Source of the DNA: a virus
DNA: 23,216 bases
Virus record (IMG/VR): IMGVR_UViG_3300031703_000056
Span: 1 to 23,216 of that record
Reading direction: 5' to 3' (one strand)
Shown: positions 1-7,300 of the stretch, one piece after another
Numbering within the stretch: the first letter of the stretch is position 1
How the letters are laid out: every line of letters starts with the position of its first letter
Program-made: the position numbers and the translations under genes
The notes under the pieces: generated by a model
Database searches by the model: none
Told to the model about the DNA's origin: nothing
What the model saw: the letters and a program-made list of their open reading frames with translations, nothing else

Positions 1-2428
1 ATTCTTCGGTTTCCGTTGTTGATAACTTGTTAATAAGTCCTGATATTTCTCTATCAATTTTATCTTCTTTGGATTTTGCTTCTTGGAAATTAGCCCATTC
101 TTTTTCATATGGAACTAAAGAATCAATGGATAATGTTATTTCAAGGTGTTGTTGGTTAAATTCATGTAAGTGAGATTCACCCTCTTTTATGTTGGAATCT
201 ACCTTTGCCTTCTGTTCTCTAATTGTTTGTGAGTTCTCCATACAAACATCACACTCTTCATCATACTTGTGAGAATCTAAGTGTTCTTTCCTTTCATACA
301 AAGAATCTAATTTAATTTTAGTCTTTTCAATATCAGATTGTAAAGTTCGTTGGGTTACCTTATTTTCCTTTAATTTGGTAATACCATCTTCTAAATCCTC
401 CTCATCGAATTTATCAAGAATTTCATCAAGAGTAATTTGTAACTCCTCTCTATGTGTAATTCTACCTTGAATGGAATTTTTAGATTCTTTTAAATCGTTT
501 TGTTTATTAGAAAGTAGTTTTCTTCTTTTTTCTAATTCTTCAATAGAAACACCACTATCTGCATTTAACTTAACAATTTTTTCATTTAATTTGATTATTT
601 CTTTGTTAAGTTTTTCTTCTTCTGCCTTAGCAACATCTTGTTGAATATCTAAAAGCTTATATTCTGATTTCTTTTCTTTTAATTCAATTGCAATATCTGC
701 TAATTTCTGAGTAAAATCATCTTGTTTAAATTTTCTAATTAATGAAGCATTATCTCTATTTTCATCACTTGCTTGTTGATATAGTTTATCAAAAATATCT
801 ACTCCAATAAACTGTGATAGAACTTCTTTTCGTTCACTTTGAGATTTATCAATAAATAATGCATTATTTCCTTGTAAGGAAAGTGTAGTTAAAACAAAAT
901 CTTCAAACTTACCTAAATACCTTTCTATCTCTTTATTTGTATCTTTTCGTTGTTCTCCGTTTAATGATTGAATAACACCACCATCTTCTTTCCAAAAGTT
1001 TACATCTACCTTTACCGATGTTCCTTTCCTAACATATTTAGCAGTTCTTTCAATAAAATAATCAACACCATCAATCTCAAAGTTAAATTTACAATGGAAT
1101 GTATTCTTACGATTGTTTAAGATGTTCTTAGAAACATTTGTACGAGAAGTCTTATCATATATACAAAATGATAATGCATCGAACAGAGAGGATTTACCAG
1201 AGGCATTAGGAGCGAAGATACCAACGATACCTCGAGCTCTATCGAATCTAATTAAATTATCTTCTCCATATGAAAACATATTAGAAAATTGAAAATCTTT
1301 CGGTGTCCATAGAATATTTTCTGCTATCTTAGAATCATCTATTAAACCATTCATTTGTTTGTTTATATCTGTTATCTGATTCAATTCACCATCTCCTAAC
1401 AAATATCTTCTTTCTAAGTAATCTCGTATTAATTGGTTCTGAAATGTTTCTTCTTTAACATTACCAACTATGTTTTTATTTAGTTTACTATCCTGTTTAA
1501 GTTGTCCCATTGTATCAGTTCTTGTAACTGTTACTTCTGCAACCTTAAATATTTTCTTTAATTCTGTAATACGAAGTTTCATTTCTGCTCCTCCTGTATT
1601 TGTAAATCGTAATCTTAATCTTGGATTCTTTGGAAGTTTAGTACCAACTTCTTCATATACCCATTGTGGTATTTTACCATCAACTACATCAACTGTAAGG
1701 AATCCGTAATCATTATGTATATGATGCTCGGTAAATGTTCTTGTAGGAATATCCCAAAGTAGATACCCATGGTTCTCTAACATCTCCCCATGATTCTGTT
1801 GAACCATAGAACCTGCATAAGCAATGTGCTCATAACCAGGACCGAATGTTTGTCTTTTATGAATATCACCCAACATAGCCATGTCGAATCCATCGAACAT
1901 ATCCACTTGGAATGAGTTAGAGGAAACTGTATATCCAATATCTGTTTGAGCTTTATTTACTGGTCCATGAAAAAGACAGATTGTGTTTTCACCTTCAACT
2001 GTATTTCCCTTAGGCCAGTTTTCCTTGTCATCTAATATAGAATAGACACAGAAAGTAAGGTTATAGATATGATAAACACCAGTATCACGAAGATAATGAA
2101 TTCTATCATTTGCAAGATTTTCGATAATAGGTGTGAGTACATCAAGTCTATGCGAATTATTTAAGTTACAATCATGGTTTCCTGTGATTACCACAGTTTC
2201 TCTTAACTTTGCACACTCAGTAAGAAACCAAGATATTTCATGAATTAACTCAGGACTCATCTCTGTTTTAGCATGAGCAATATCTCCTGCAAGATATATG
2301 AGGGAATCCTCTATCTTATCTTCTTTAACTTGTTTTAAGAATTTTTTGAATACCAATCTGTATTCTTTGTGCCTTTGTAGATTTCTAATGTGTAAATCTG
2401 CAAGGTGGTAAACTTTATTTATAATCAT
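1..2428 (-). CDS. 47-46: Fused gp47-gp46 (Mre11/SbcD nuclease + Rad50/SbcC ATPase), C-terminus beyond window
   Basis: One reading frame runs without a stop from an ATG at 2428 to the left edge, 809 codons, and continues outside. I checked the frame triplet by triplet. Residues 1 to about 300 carry the Mre11/SbcD phosphodiesterase motifs: D11-x-H13, G48-D49, G83-N-H-D86, H154 and G187-D-I-H190. Residues 330-372 look like the helical capping segment. From about W374 a Rad50/SbcC ATPase begins, with a P-loop A406-P-N-A-S-G-K-S413, a Q-loop near Q519, a long coiled coil, and a zinc hook C726-D-V-C729. The second coiled-coil arm and the Walker B lobe must lie beyond the window. In T4, gp47 (about 339 residues) and gp46 (about 560) are separate proteins that resect DNA ends for recombination-dependent replication; here they are one chain. 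The start codon overlaps the stop of the upstream glycosyltransferase-like gene as ATGA, suggesting translational coupling. Family identity is very secure; the fusion is read directly from the sequence. Confidence 0.93.
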   Translation of the reverse strand, partial: MIINKVYHLADLHIRNLQRHKEYRLVFKKFLKQVKEDKIEDSLIYLAGDIAHAKTEMSPELIHEISWFLTECAKLRETVVITGNHDCNLNNSHRLDVLTPIIENLANDRIHYLRDTGVYHIYNLTFCVYSILDDKENWPKGNTVEGENTICLFHGPVNKAQTDIGYTVSSNSFQVDMFDGFDMAMLGDIHKRQTFGPGYEHIAYAGSMVQQNHGEMLENHGYLLWDIPTRTFTEHHIHNDYGFLTVDVVDGKIPQWVYEEVGTKLPKNPRLRLRFTNTGGAEMKLRITELKKIFKVAEVTVTRTDTMGQLKQDSKLNKNIVGNVKEETFQNQLIRDYLERRYLLGDGELNQITDINKQMNGLIDDSKIAENILWTPKDFQFSNMFSYGEDNLIRFDRARGIVGIFAPNASGKSSLFDALSFCIYDKTSRTNVSKNILNNRKNTFHCKFNFEIDGVDYFIERTAKYVRKGTSVKVDVNFWKEDGGVIQSLNGEQRKDTNKEIERYLGKFEDFVLTTLSLQGNNALFIDKSQSERKEVLSQFIGVDIFDKLYQQASDENRDNASLIRKFKQDDFTQKLADIAIELKEKKSEYKLLDIQQDVAKAEEEKLNKEIIKLNEKIVKLNADSGVSIEELEKRRKLLSNKQNDLKESKNSIQGRITHREELQITLDEILDKFDEEDLEDGITKLKENKVTQRTLQSDIEKTKIKLDSLYERKEHLDSHKYDEECDVCMENSQTIREQKAKVDSNIKEGESHLHEFNQQHLEITLSIDSLVPYEKEWANFQEAKSKEDKIDREISGLINKLSTTETEE

Positions 2429-3561
2429 ATATACTCTTTATATGGGGTAGGTTTGTAATTTATTCTATTGTAATAAAACTTTTGTTTCATCATAATCTTA
2501 TAATTATCTTCAATTTTGTGTGAATTATTTATATAGTAATCTCTTAATTCTAAATTAGTCATTTTATTTAAAATATCTAAATTTGATTTATACTGATTCA
2601 ATACATCTTTAAAAGTTTCTTTAGGAGTTATATCAAATAAAGAATCTGCTAGCCAAAATCCTAAACTTTTAAGATACTGATTACTTCTAGTACCATTAAG
2701 AATTAATGGTATATTAAAAGATAAAAACGGATTCCAAGTTTTTTCACTAAATTGAATTTCATTATGAGGTGTTGATGGGTTTGTTTCTAAAATACAACTA
2801 ACATAACTATTCATACAATATGGAAGTGGAGGTAAATCAGGATTAACTGATCCTTCACCAGACTGTTCTAGTGTGGTATCTAATATAGTAGGTATGTTCT
2901 CTTGTTTCCATTTTAATAATCTATCACTTAATGTATTATCATTATATGTTGAACAGAATGCACTATAAGCTAAATAAGAATCTTTATCCAAACCAATATT
3001 GTGAACATATTTGAATATTTCAAATCTTTCAGCTTTATCCACTCCTACTATAAGATTTATTTTCTTTTCTCTTATGTTGTTCATAAATGGCATTAATATT
3101 TCTGATGTACTTTTGTAAAAAGAAGTTTCGTTGGCTCTATATCTATAATAATTTAAGTTTAAATTATTTTCGTTATCATTCCACATAAACTTATTAGAAA
3201 ATATAGTATAATGTTCAGTATCTTCGTAATTACGACTACAATCATCATCAAAAATCACCAATTTTATTTTATATTTGTTTGATAATTTAATTAAAATTTT
3301 ATTTAACTGGCCAGGTATATCTGTTGGTAAATACTTTATATCAAAAATAATAGTATCATTTATATTTGGAGAAATATCAGATATATGTTTTTCCAATAAA
3401 CTTGGATACGGCGGTTCTTTATCTTTATACTTTGCTCTTTCAATCATATCCCAATCATCTGATGTAAAATATGAAACATCTGTATCTGAATGAAAATTTA
3501 TTAAATTATACCAAGGGGTATAAGAACCCTTCTTTATATGATGCTTTATTATATGAATCAT
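2425..3561 (-). CDS. Glycosyltransferase-like protein
   Basis: A 378-residue protein with no signal peptide or membrane segment. Its best clue is the C-terminal half. A hydrophobic strand ending in L-E-T (about 252-260) precedes the acceptor-style motif S-E-K-T-W-N-P (272-278), then a strand F-N-I-P-L-I-L-N-G (282-290), and then L-G-F (300-302). This order resembles the C-terminal nucleotide-sugar-binding half of GT-B fucosyltransferase/exostosin-like enzymes, and similar segments occur in many marine phage proteins. An acidic I-F-D-D-D patch lies at 104-107. The likely role is transfer of a sugar to a host surface glycan, a virion protein or DNA; the substrate cannot be read from sequence. 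It sits between the primase and the nuclease/ATPase gene with ATGA overlaps on both sides, so it looks like cargo fitted into a replication operon. The family call is by motif only. Confidence 0.6.
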   Translation of the reverse strand: MIHIIKHHIKKGSYTPWYNLINFHSDTDVSYFTSDDWDMIERAKYKDKEPPYPSLLEKHISDISPNINDTIIFDIKYLPTDIPGQLNKILIKLSNKYKIKLVIFDDDCSRNYEDTEHYTIFSNKFMWNDNENNLNLNYYRYRANETSFYKSTSEILMPFMNNIREKKINLIVGVDKAERFEIFKYVHNIGLDKDSYLAYSAFCSTYNDNTLSDRLLKWKQENIPTILDTTLEQSGEGSVNPDLPPLPYCMNSYVSCILETNPSTPHNEIQFSEKTWNPFLSFNIPLILNGTRSNQYLKSLGFWLADSLFDITPKETFKDVLNQYKSNLDILNKMTNLELRDYYINNSHKIEDNYKIMMKQKFYYNRINYKPTPYKEYI

Positions 3562-4502
3562 AAACCTTTTAATTTTTGTGATATTATATCACCGAATCCT
3601 GTTTTCTTAGATTCTTTTAATTTATTATTTACTTCTGTGAATCCCATATCAGATGCATCTTTATCTGTGGGTTTAATGTTTTTTGTATCAATTCCTTGAT
3701 TTTGAAATTGCATAGTATAACGTAATGCCTGTCCTTGAGCATCTTCATCTAAAAATATGTTTATATTTTTTACTTCATTTTTAAATATAGCTTCATTTAA
3801 TTTGGTAGGAATGAACTTACCCAATATTGGTATAGAGTTTCGTTTAACTGCCATTGCATCAAATACACCTTCTACTAGTGTAATTGGTTCATCCCAATTT
3901 ATTTGATTTTCAAACATTATAACATTTTTCGAAACTGGCGGATTTTTATATTTAAATTTTTCTTCAACAAATACAGACCTCGCGATGAAGTAATTGAGTC
4001 TATTGTTAGAATCATAAGAAGGAATAATAATACGACCGGAGTAATGACCAGAAGTACAATAACCAATATTATATCGTGTAATATCTTCTTTAGTAAGATT
4101 ACGAGATTTTGCATAATCTATTACCTTTCTGTACAAAGGATTTACTTTTCCTTTAGGTACTTTTAATAATGATTGAAACTCATTAGGTAACCTTAACTCT
4201 ACCTTTTCATCTTCGGTATCATTTGAATAAACTATGTAATCATCACCATAGACTTCATAAATCTTTTTTAATTTATGATTATCTACATGAAGTCTTTTTA
4301 ATAACCTTTGTATTCGTTTTCCTTTCGCATCACATACCCAACAATGCCATTGTTGTGTTTTTAAGTTAATCTGTAACTTTTTCTTGTGGTGATGGCAAAA
4401 AGGACAATAGTGAGCCTGTTCATCGTTTTTCATTGATGTACCAACCCCCAAGATATCATCCAATATGTTTATAACTGATTGTTTCTCATGGTGTGAGAGC
4501 AT
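3558..4502 (-). CDS. DNA primase (CHC2 zinc finger + TOPRIM, T4 gp61-like)
   Basis: A 314-residue primase that would make RNA primers on the lagging strand, normally together with a replicative helicase (not in this window). The N-terminus has a CHC2-type zinc ribbon, C33-P-F-C36 and C54-W-V-C57. The middle has the R-I-I-I-P strand (157-161) usual just before the catalytic core. The TOPRIM metal-binding motifs are V-E211-G and L-D252-E-D254, followed by K-D-A-S-D-M-G (281-287), a variant of the KDPSD motif. The length is close to T4 gp61 (342 residues) and there is no helicase domain. The gene starts after a 33-base gap holding a one-mismatch copy of the recurrent TATATTTATA element, and its stop overlaps the next start as ATGA. 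A gp61-like assignment is favoured over a DnaG-type primase because of size and neighbours. Confidence 0.9.
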   Translation of the reverse strand: MLSHHEKQSVINILDDILGVGTSMKNDEQAHYCPFCHHHKKKLQINLKTQQWHCWVCDAKGKRIQRLLKRLHVDNHKLKKIYEVYGDDYIVYSNDTEDEKVELRLPNEFQSLLKVPKGKVNPLYRKVIDYAKSRNLTKEDITRYNIGYCTSGHYSGRIIIPSYDSNNRLNYFIARSVFVEEKFKYKNPPVSKNVIMFENQINWDEPITLVEGVFDAMAVKRNSIPILGKFIPTKLNEAIFKNEVKNINIFLDEDAQGQALRYTMQFQNQGIDTKNIKPTDKDASDMGFTEVNNKLKESKKTGFGDIISQKLKGL

Positions 4503-4520
4503 ATTTTATCTTTTAATATA

Positions 4521-4530
4521 TGTAAATATA
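4521..4530 (-). promoter_or_regulatory. Promoter-like element, one mismatch (TATATTTACA)
   Basis: On the coding strand this reads TATATTTACA, one base off the exact 10-mer found in four other gaps. It lies 18 bases upstream of the primase ATG, in the only gap of the replication block. Its position fits a -10-type element that restarts transcription for primase, glycosyltransferase and nuclease/ATPase. Assignment is by recurrence and position only. Confidence 0.4.
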
Positions 4531-4535
4531 CGAAA

Positions 4536-5036
4536 TTATTCTGTAATTTCCAAGTCTTTTCTAAAAAACTTTCCTAAAAGATTATCATTTAGTGATAATT
4601 CATCCGCTAATACATTATGTGAGAACTGTTCTTGTAATTCATAATAGGTTAATGCCTTCTTTCCTTTACAAAACTTAAGTATTTCTAACTTTAATGTATC
4701 GTTTATTTCTCCTCTTGGTTCTTGTTCCAATGCCATTACATTTTCATGAAACCATAGTTGTACTGTTGGATTTGAGGAACGATAATCATGCCATTTAGAT
4801 TCTTTTTGAACCATTTCATATCGTTTGATTCTTTTATCTGTTAATTTAGCTATTTCTTTTTTGCCAAATTTTCTTTTTCTAATAGAAACTACTTGTTTTT
4901 TACCAATGTAGTATTCACCAGTTTTTCCATTAGTTATTTTATATATAAAACCAAATGTACCCTCAGGCATATCTGATAATTCTGTTATACATCTACCTTG
5001 GTAAGTCCATGTCATAGTTAAAAATCTTGAAATCAT
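4536..5036 (-). CDS. GIY-YIG nuclease-like protein
   Basis: A 166-residue protein whose front part matches the GIY-YIG endonuclease fold: G-F-I-Y-K-I-T-N (29-36) and E-Y-Y-I-G-K-K (41-47). Basic residues follow (R53, K54, R55), with K-E-S-K-W at 78-82. The rest resembles small phage GIY-YIG proteins whose C-terminal part holds an E-I-L helix (118-120) and Y-E-L-Q-E-Q-F (132-138). Members of the family cut DNA as homing or repair nucleases, but many phage versions are uncharacterised. It could be a free-standing homing endonuclease at the join between the structural and replication blocks. The ATG at 5036 is preceded by AAAGG at good spacing and overlaps the sulfotransferase gene by 44 bases. 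A second in-frame ATG at 5015 (residue 8) is also plausible, because relatives tend to start near the W-x-Y segment. Confidence 0.68.
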   Translation of the reverse strand: MISRFLTMTWTYQGRCITELSDMPEGTFGFIYKITNGKTGEYYIGKKQVVSIRKRKFGKKEIAKLTDKRIKRYEMVQKESKWHDYRSSNPTVQLWFHENVMALEQEPRGEINDTLKLEILKFCKGKKALTYYELQEQFSHNVLADELSLNDNLLGKFFRKDLEITE

Positions 5037-5571
5037 CTTTATACCTTTCTTTGACCCAATCTATCATCCATTCTTCTGTAAAGAAGTTTTTATAGTAATT
5101 TTCTTGATTTAAAGTTGGATGTATATCGTAAATTGGATTACGGTTAAGATGCGGTATATCTGAAGTGTGATTTAATTTATTTAATATTGTTTTCATATCA
5201 TTATGATAATTTTCATAATGGGCAACAAATGATATTTGTCTTTTTTCTGTTTTTCCCGCATCGGTATAATAACTTTGGGGGAGAATCCATTGATGAAATG
5301 GATTTGATTTTTCTAAAAACTCACCAAATGAATAGTTGTGTGTTTTTTTTCTAATCTCATGATTGTAAGCTGAGGCAATTCGTGTGTATGGATTTCTTAC
5401 TATTGTAAAAATATAATAATCGGATACATCATCTACCCATCTAATTGAATCATGACCTGTAATTTGCTGTGTACCATCTATTCCCCTTATTATAGAAGAC
5501 AATGATGTTCCTCCGGTTTTAGGTATATGAATAAATGCCCATTTTTCAGAACTATTTATCAGTAAACTCAA
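4993..5571 (-). CDS. Sulfotransferase family protein (PAPS-dependent), TTG start
   Basis: A 192-residue protein with both hallmark sites of PAPS-dependent sulfotransferases. The 5'-phosphosulfate loop is F-I-H-I-P-K-T-G-G-T-S (13-23), and the 3'-phosphate site is I-V-R-N-P-Y-T-R-I-A-S (57-67). The IPKTGGTS form is typical of the heparan-sulfate 2-O-sulfotransferase-like group and of bacterial and phage relatives. It should move sulfate from PAPS to a hydroxyl, probably on a glycan. No signal peptide or membrane segment is seen, so it would act in the host cytoplasm. There is no ATG before the catalytic site: the first internal Met is near residue 125. The start must therefore be non-ATG, and TTG at 5571 is the best candidate. 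It lies in the same frame as the preceding 61-codon gene, separated only by that gene's TAA and three sense codons. Confidence 0.85.
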   Translation of the reverse strand: MSLLINSSEKWAFIHIPKTGGTSLSSIIRGIDGTQQITGHDSIRWVDDVSDYYIFTIVRNPYTRIASAYNHEIRKKTHNYSFGEFLEKSNPFHQWILPQSYYTDAGKTEKRQISFVAHYENYHNDMKTILNKLNHTSDIPHLNRNPIYDIHPTLNQENYYKNFFTEEWMIDWVKERYKDDFKIFNYDMDLPR

Positions 5572-5580
5572 GTTGTTCGT

Positions 5581-5766
5581 TTAGCGTTCTACTGAATCAG
5601 AATATTTCTTCTCAATCAATTTTCCACCTCTAGCGGTAGCTAAAGCTTTATCGTCTTTATGCAATTTGTTAATCATGTTAGCTGATGTAGGTGTTTTATC
5701 CTTACTACTTCCACTTTTAAGTTTTGCAAAATCTGAACCTTTGTATAAGTCTTGTATTGATGCCAT
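5581..5766 (-). CDS. Small basic protein of unknown function
   Basis: A 61-codon gene that I do not recognise. The product is Lys- and Ser-rich and hydrophilic, with no membrane segment or cysteines, and a Gly/Lys-rich end (R-G-G-K-L-I-E-K-K). It has an ATG at 5766, lies 16 bases downstream of the 70-residue gene, and sits just upstream of the sulfotransferase in the same reading frame. Its TAA stop is separated from the sulfotransferase TTG by only three sense codons. That layout suggests the two are translated together, by reinitiation or possibly low-level readthrough. It is supported as a gene by its fit in the tight array and by the lack of any competing frame. Confidence 0.6.
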   Translation of the reverse strand: MASIQDLYKGSDFAKLKSGSSKDKTPTSANMINKLHKDDKALATARGGKLIEKKYSDSVER

Positions 5767-5782
5767 ATCGTTTTCTTTTTAT

Positions 5783-5995
5783 TTACTCTTCTGATTCAAA
5801 CGAACCAATTCTTTTTATTACAAACTCTCCTTCAGAGATGTTATCGAATGTAGTTGTATCATCATCATATTCGTCATATTGTAATACGTTTCCTAAATCA
5901 TTATCTTCTGCATAGGATTGAACTTCTTCAAGTGTTAATTCAATATTATCCGTTACTACTGTTTTGTCGTGTGCTAATAATTGATATTTTGCCAT
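5783..5995 (-). CDS. Small acidic protein of unknown function
   Basis: A 70-residue, strongly acidic protein that I do not recognise. Two Asp/Glu-rich stretches stand out, around residues 30-48 (including Y-D-E-Y-D-D-D) and at the C-terminus (E-S-E-E). The N-terminus, M-A-K-Y-Q-L-L, starts like a short beta strand. It has no cysteines and no membrane segment. A purine-rich AAAGGA lies nine bases upstream of the ATG, and an exact TATATTTATA element lies 49 bases upstream. It is therefore probably the first gene of the transcript running into the 61-residue gene, the sulfotransferase and the nuclease-like gene. The role is unknown; an acidic DNA-mimic or assembly factor is possible but has no direct support. 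Confidence 0.65.
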   Translation of the reverse strand: MAKYQLLAHDKTVVTDNIELTLEEVQSYAEDNDLGNVLQYDEYDDDTTTFDNISEGEFVIKRIGSFESEE

Positions 5996-6044
5996 AATAT
6001 ATTTTCCTTTGTTTAAGTTGGGTTAGTTTTAGAATAACCTCTAG

Positions 6045-6054
6045 TATAAATATA
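6045..6054 (-). promoter_or_regulatory. Candidate promoter element TATATTTATA
   Basis: An exact copy of the 10-mer shared by all four gaps longer than 50 bases. It lies in the 84-base gap before the 70-residue gene, 49 bases upstream of its ATG, the longest spacing of the set. It would start transcription of the small genes, sulfotransferase and GIY-YIG gene. No clear -35-type element precedes it. Confidence 0.5.
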
Positions 6055-6079
6055 GTTAATCGCAATAAACCGATAAATA

Positions 6080-7237
6080 CTATGTATCGATTCTTACGAT
6101 AAAGTTCATATCGTAATCTGGTAAATTCTTTATTGGTTGTGGCAATTTAGCAACTGCAATCATTTCGCCAGTATTATCATATATACCAATTGTTGATATA
6201 TATGGAGCTAAATAAGAACCAGTTGGGTCTATTGAAGCAGATGTATCATAATCATCCCATGAACCACTTATTGATGGATTTACAGAACCACTATAATATT
6301 TTGTTTGAGTTATATCATCTACAACATTAATCTTTTTAGTTCCAGCTGGGAAAGAATTTAGTTCTCCTGTTATTTCTGTTTCATAAGAACCACTCATTTT
6401 TACATCTATTGCAGAGGGGTTTTGAGAATAATTAAATTCTCCTGCCTTAGATGTAACTAAAATCTCCATCTCATTAATAGTTTTAGTAGATTTGAAATCC
6501 ATTACATAACTACTAAATTGTGTAATATCATCATTGAATATTACCAATCCTTCAGAATACATTATATTACCAAATTTTAACTGGTCTAAATCTACTCCTG
6601 CAAAATTAAATGCAGTTAATGTTGATATTCTTCCAGCTTCTAAATCAATTCTTACTATGTGAATAGTATCAGTATCACCACCGAAAGTCATTTTTGCTAA
6701 ACCTGTTTCCAAATCAATTGCAGTTTGGCCAGCTGATGTCCATAGTGTTCCTATAAATTCACCATCATCGGTATCAGACATTATTATTTCTCCAGTTTCT
6801 AAATCAAAAGATACAAGAGTATATTCTGGGTTTAATGATGTTATATTTCCCTTACCATCATCTGAAAATTCAACCTCGTTAGTTAAATCTTTAAGAATCA
6901 AAGAAGTTGGTTGAATTCTTTCTCCATACTTCTTCTGAGGTAATGCTATAACATATCCAGTTGTACCCAATCTTCTTTCAAAAGCATCTCCAATAGTTTC
7001 CATAGTACCATGTAAGGTAAATGGATTTCCTATATCAGAATAATATTTTGATTTTAAAGATTTAAATAAAGGATATGTATATAATCCTTCTTGTTGAGTT
7101 GCAGTATTTTTATCAAACTCTCTATCTGTTGTAAAGGAACCAGAAATTAATGGGTACTCAGTACTATTAACTGTCCAAGTTTTATTAACTTGAAAAGCTC
7201 TTTTAGAAATATTCGATTTATTTAATGTCTTTAACAT
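6080..7237 (-). CDS. Probable virion structural protein, paralogous C-terminal module
   Basis: A 385-residue beta-rich protein. The N-terminal half contains Y-G-E-R-I-Q-P-T-S (104-112) and D-D-G-K-G-N (126-131), a pattern I associate with phage tail or baseplate proteins. The middle holds three short D-L-E-[TA]-G repeats at 145, 175 and 198. From about residue 265 it matches the end of the next upstream gene's product. Both have E-F-N-[YF]-S-[QN]-N-P, then I-S-T-I-G-I-Y-D-N versus I-T-T-V-G-L-M-N-D, then I-A-V-A-K-x-x-Q-P-I, and both end in a [IV]-x-[IV]-x-[IL]-D strand. In this copy the module is split by roughly 60 extra residues rich in Gly and Ser. The gene follows a terminator and has its own promoter-like element, so it is probably a separate transcript. 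It may be a tail-tip or baseplate decoration protein; the exact role is unknown. Confidence 0.7.
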   Translation of the reverse strand: MLKTLNKSNISKRAFQVNKTWTVNSTEYPLISGSFTTDREFDKNTATQQEGLYTYPLFKSLKSKYYSDIGNPFTLHGTMETIGDAFERRLGTTGYVIALPQKKYGERIQPTSLILKDLTNEVEFSDDGKGNITSLNPEYTLVSFDLETGEIIMSDTDDGEFIGTLWTSAGQTAIDLETGLAKMTFGGDTDTIHIVRIDLEAGRISTLTAFNFAGVDLDQLKFGNIMYSEGLVIFNDDITQFSSYVMDFKSTKTINEMEILVTSKAGEFNYSQNPSAIDVKMSGSYETEITGELNSFPAGTKKINVVDDITQTKYYSGSVNPSISGSWDDYDTSASIDPTGSYLAPYISTIGIYDNTGEMIAVAKLPQPIKNLPDYDMNFIVRIDT

Positions 7238-7255
7238 ATAGATTTAACTTCTCTA

Positions 7256-7265
7256 TATAAATATA
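7256..7265 (-). promoter_or_regulatory. Candidate promoter element TATATTTATA
   Basis: An exact copy of the shared 10-mer, 18 bases upstream of the ATG at 7237 and only nine bases downstream of the intrinsic terminator. A terminator followed directly by this element and then a gene is what a transcription restart would look like. This is the best single argument that the motif is a promoter. Confidence 0.55.
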
Positions 7266-7274
7266 CTAAAACAA

Positions 7275-7300
7275 AAAACCCCACTTATGAGTGAGGTTTT
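7275..7300 (-). terminator. Intrinsic terminator between two paralogous structural genes
   Basis: On the coding strand AAAACCTCACT pairs with AGTGGGGTTTT around a CATA loop. This gives an 11-bp stem with one G-U pair, followed by a T-rich run. It lies 22 bases past the stop of the 408-residue gene. The plus strand also ends in eight T's after the stem, so the structure could work in both directions. Confidence 0.88.

Noticed and set aside
1270-1450. A frameshift or missing stop that would split the nuclease and ATPase
   Set aside because: Every triplet in the frame was checked through this region and no stop occurs. Motifs before and after it are in the same frame.
1470-1709. Plus-strand frame of 79 codons
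   Set aside because: It lies antisense to the nuclease part of the fused gene, which has clear catalytic motifs; it resembles no known protein.
3917-4114. Second minus-strand frame inside the primase gene
   Set aside because: It overlaps the primase in another frame; the primase has zinc and TOPRIM motifs and this frame is Ile/Leu-rich noise.
6019-6042. Possible hairpin GGGTTA/TAACCT in the gap before the 70-residue gene
   Set aside because: Only six pairs, one of them G-U, with a nine-base loop and no T-run; too weak to call.
6071-6089. Imperfect 19-base palindrome (CGATA...TATCG) at the end of the 385-residue gene
   Set aside because: It has a central mismatch and no T-run, and much of it is coding, so neither a terminator nor an operator is supported.
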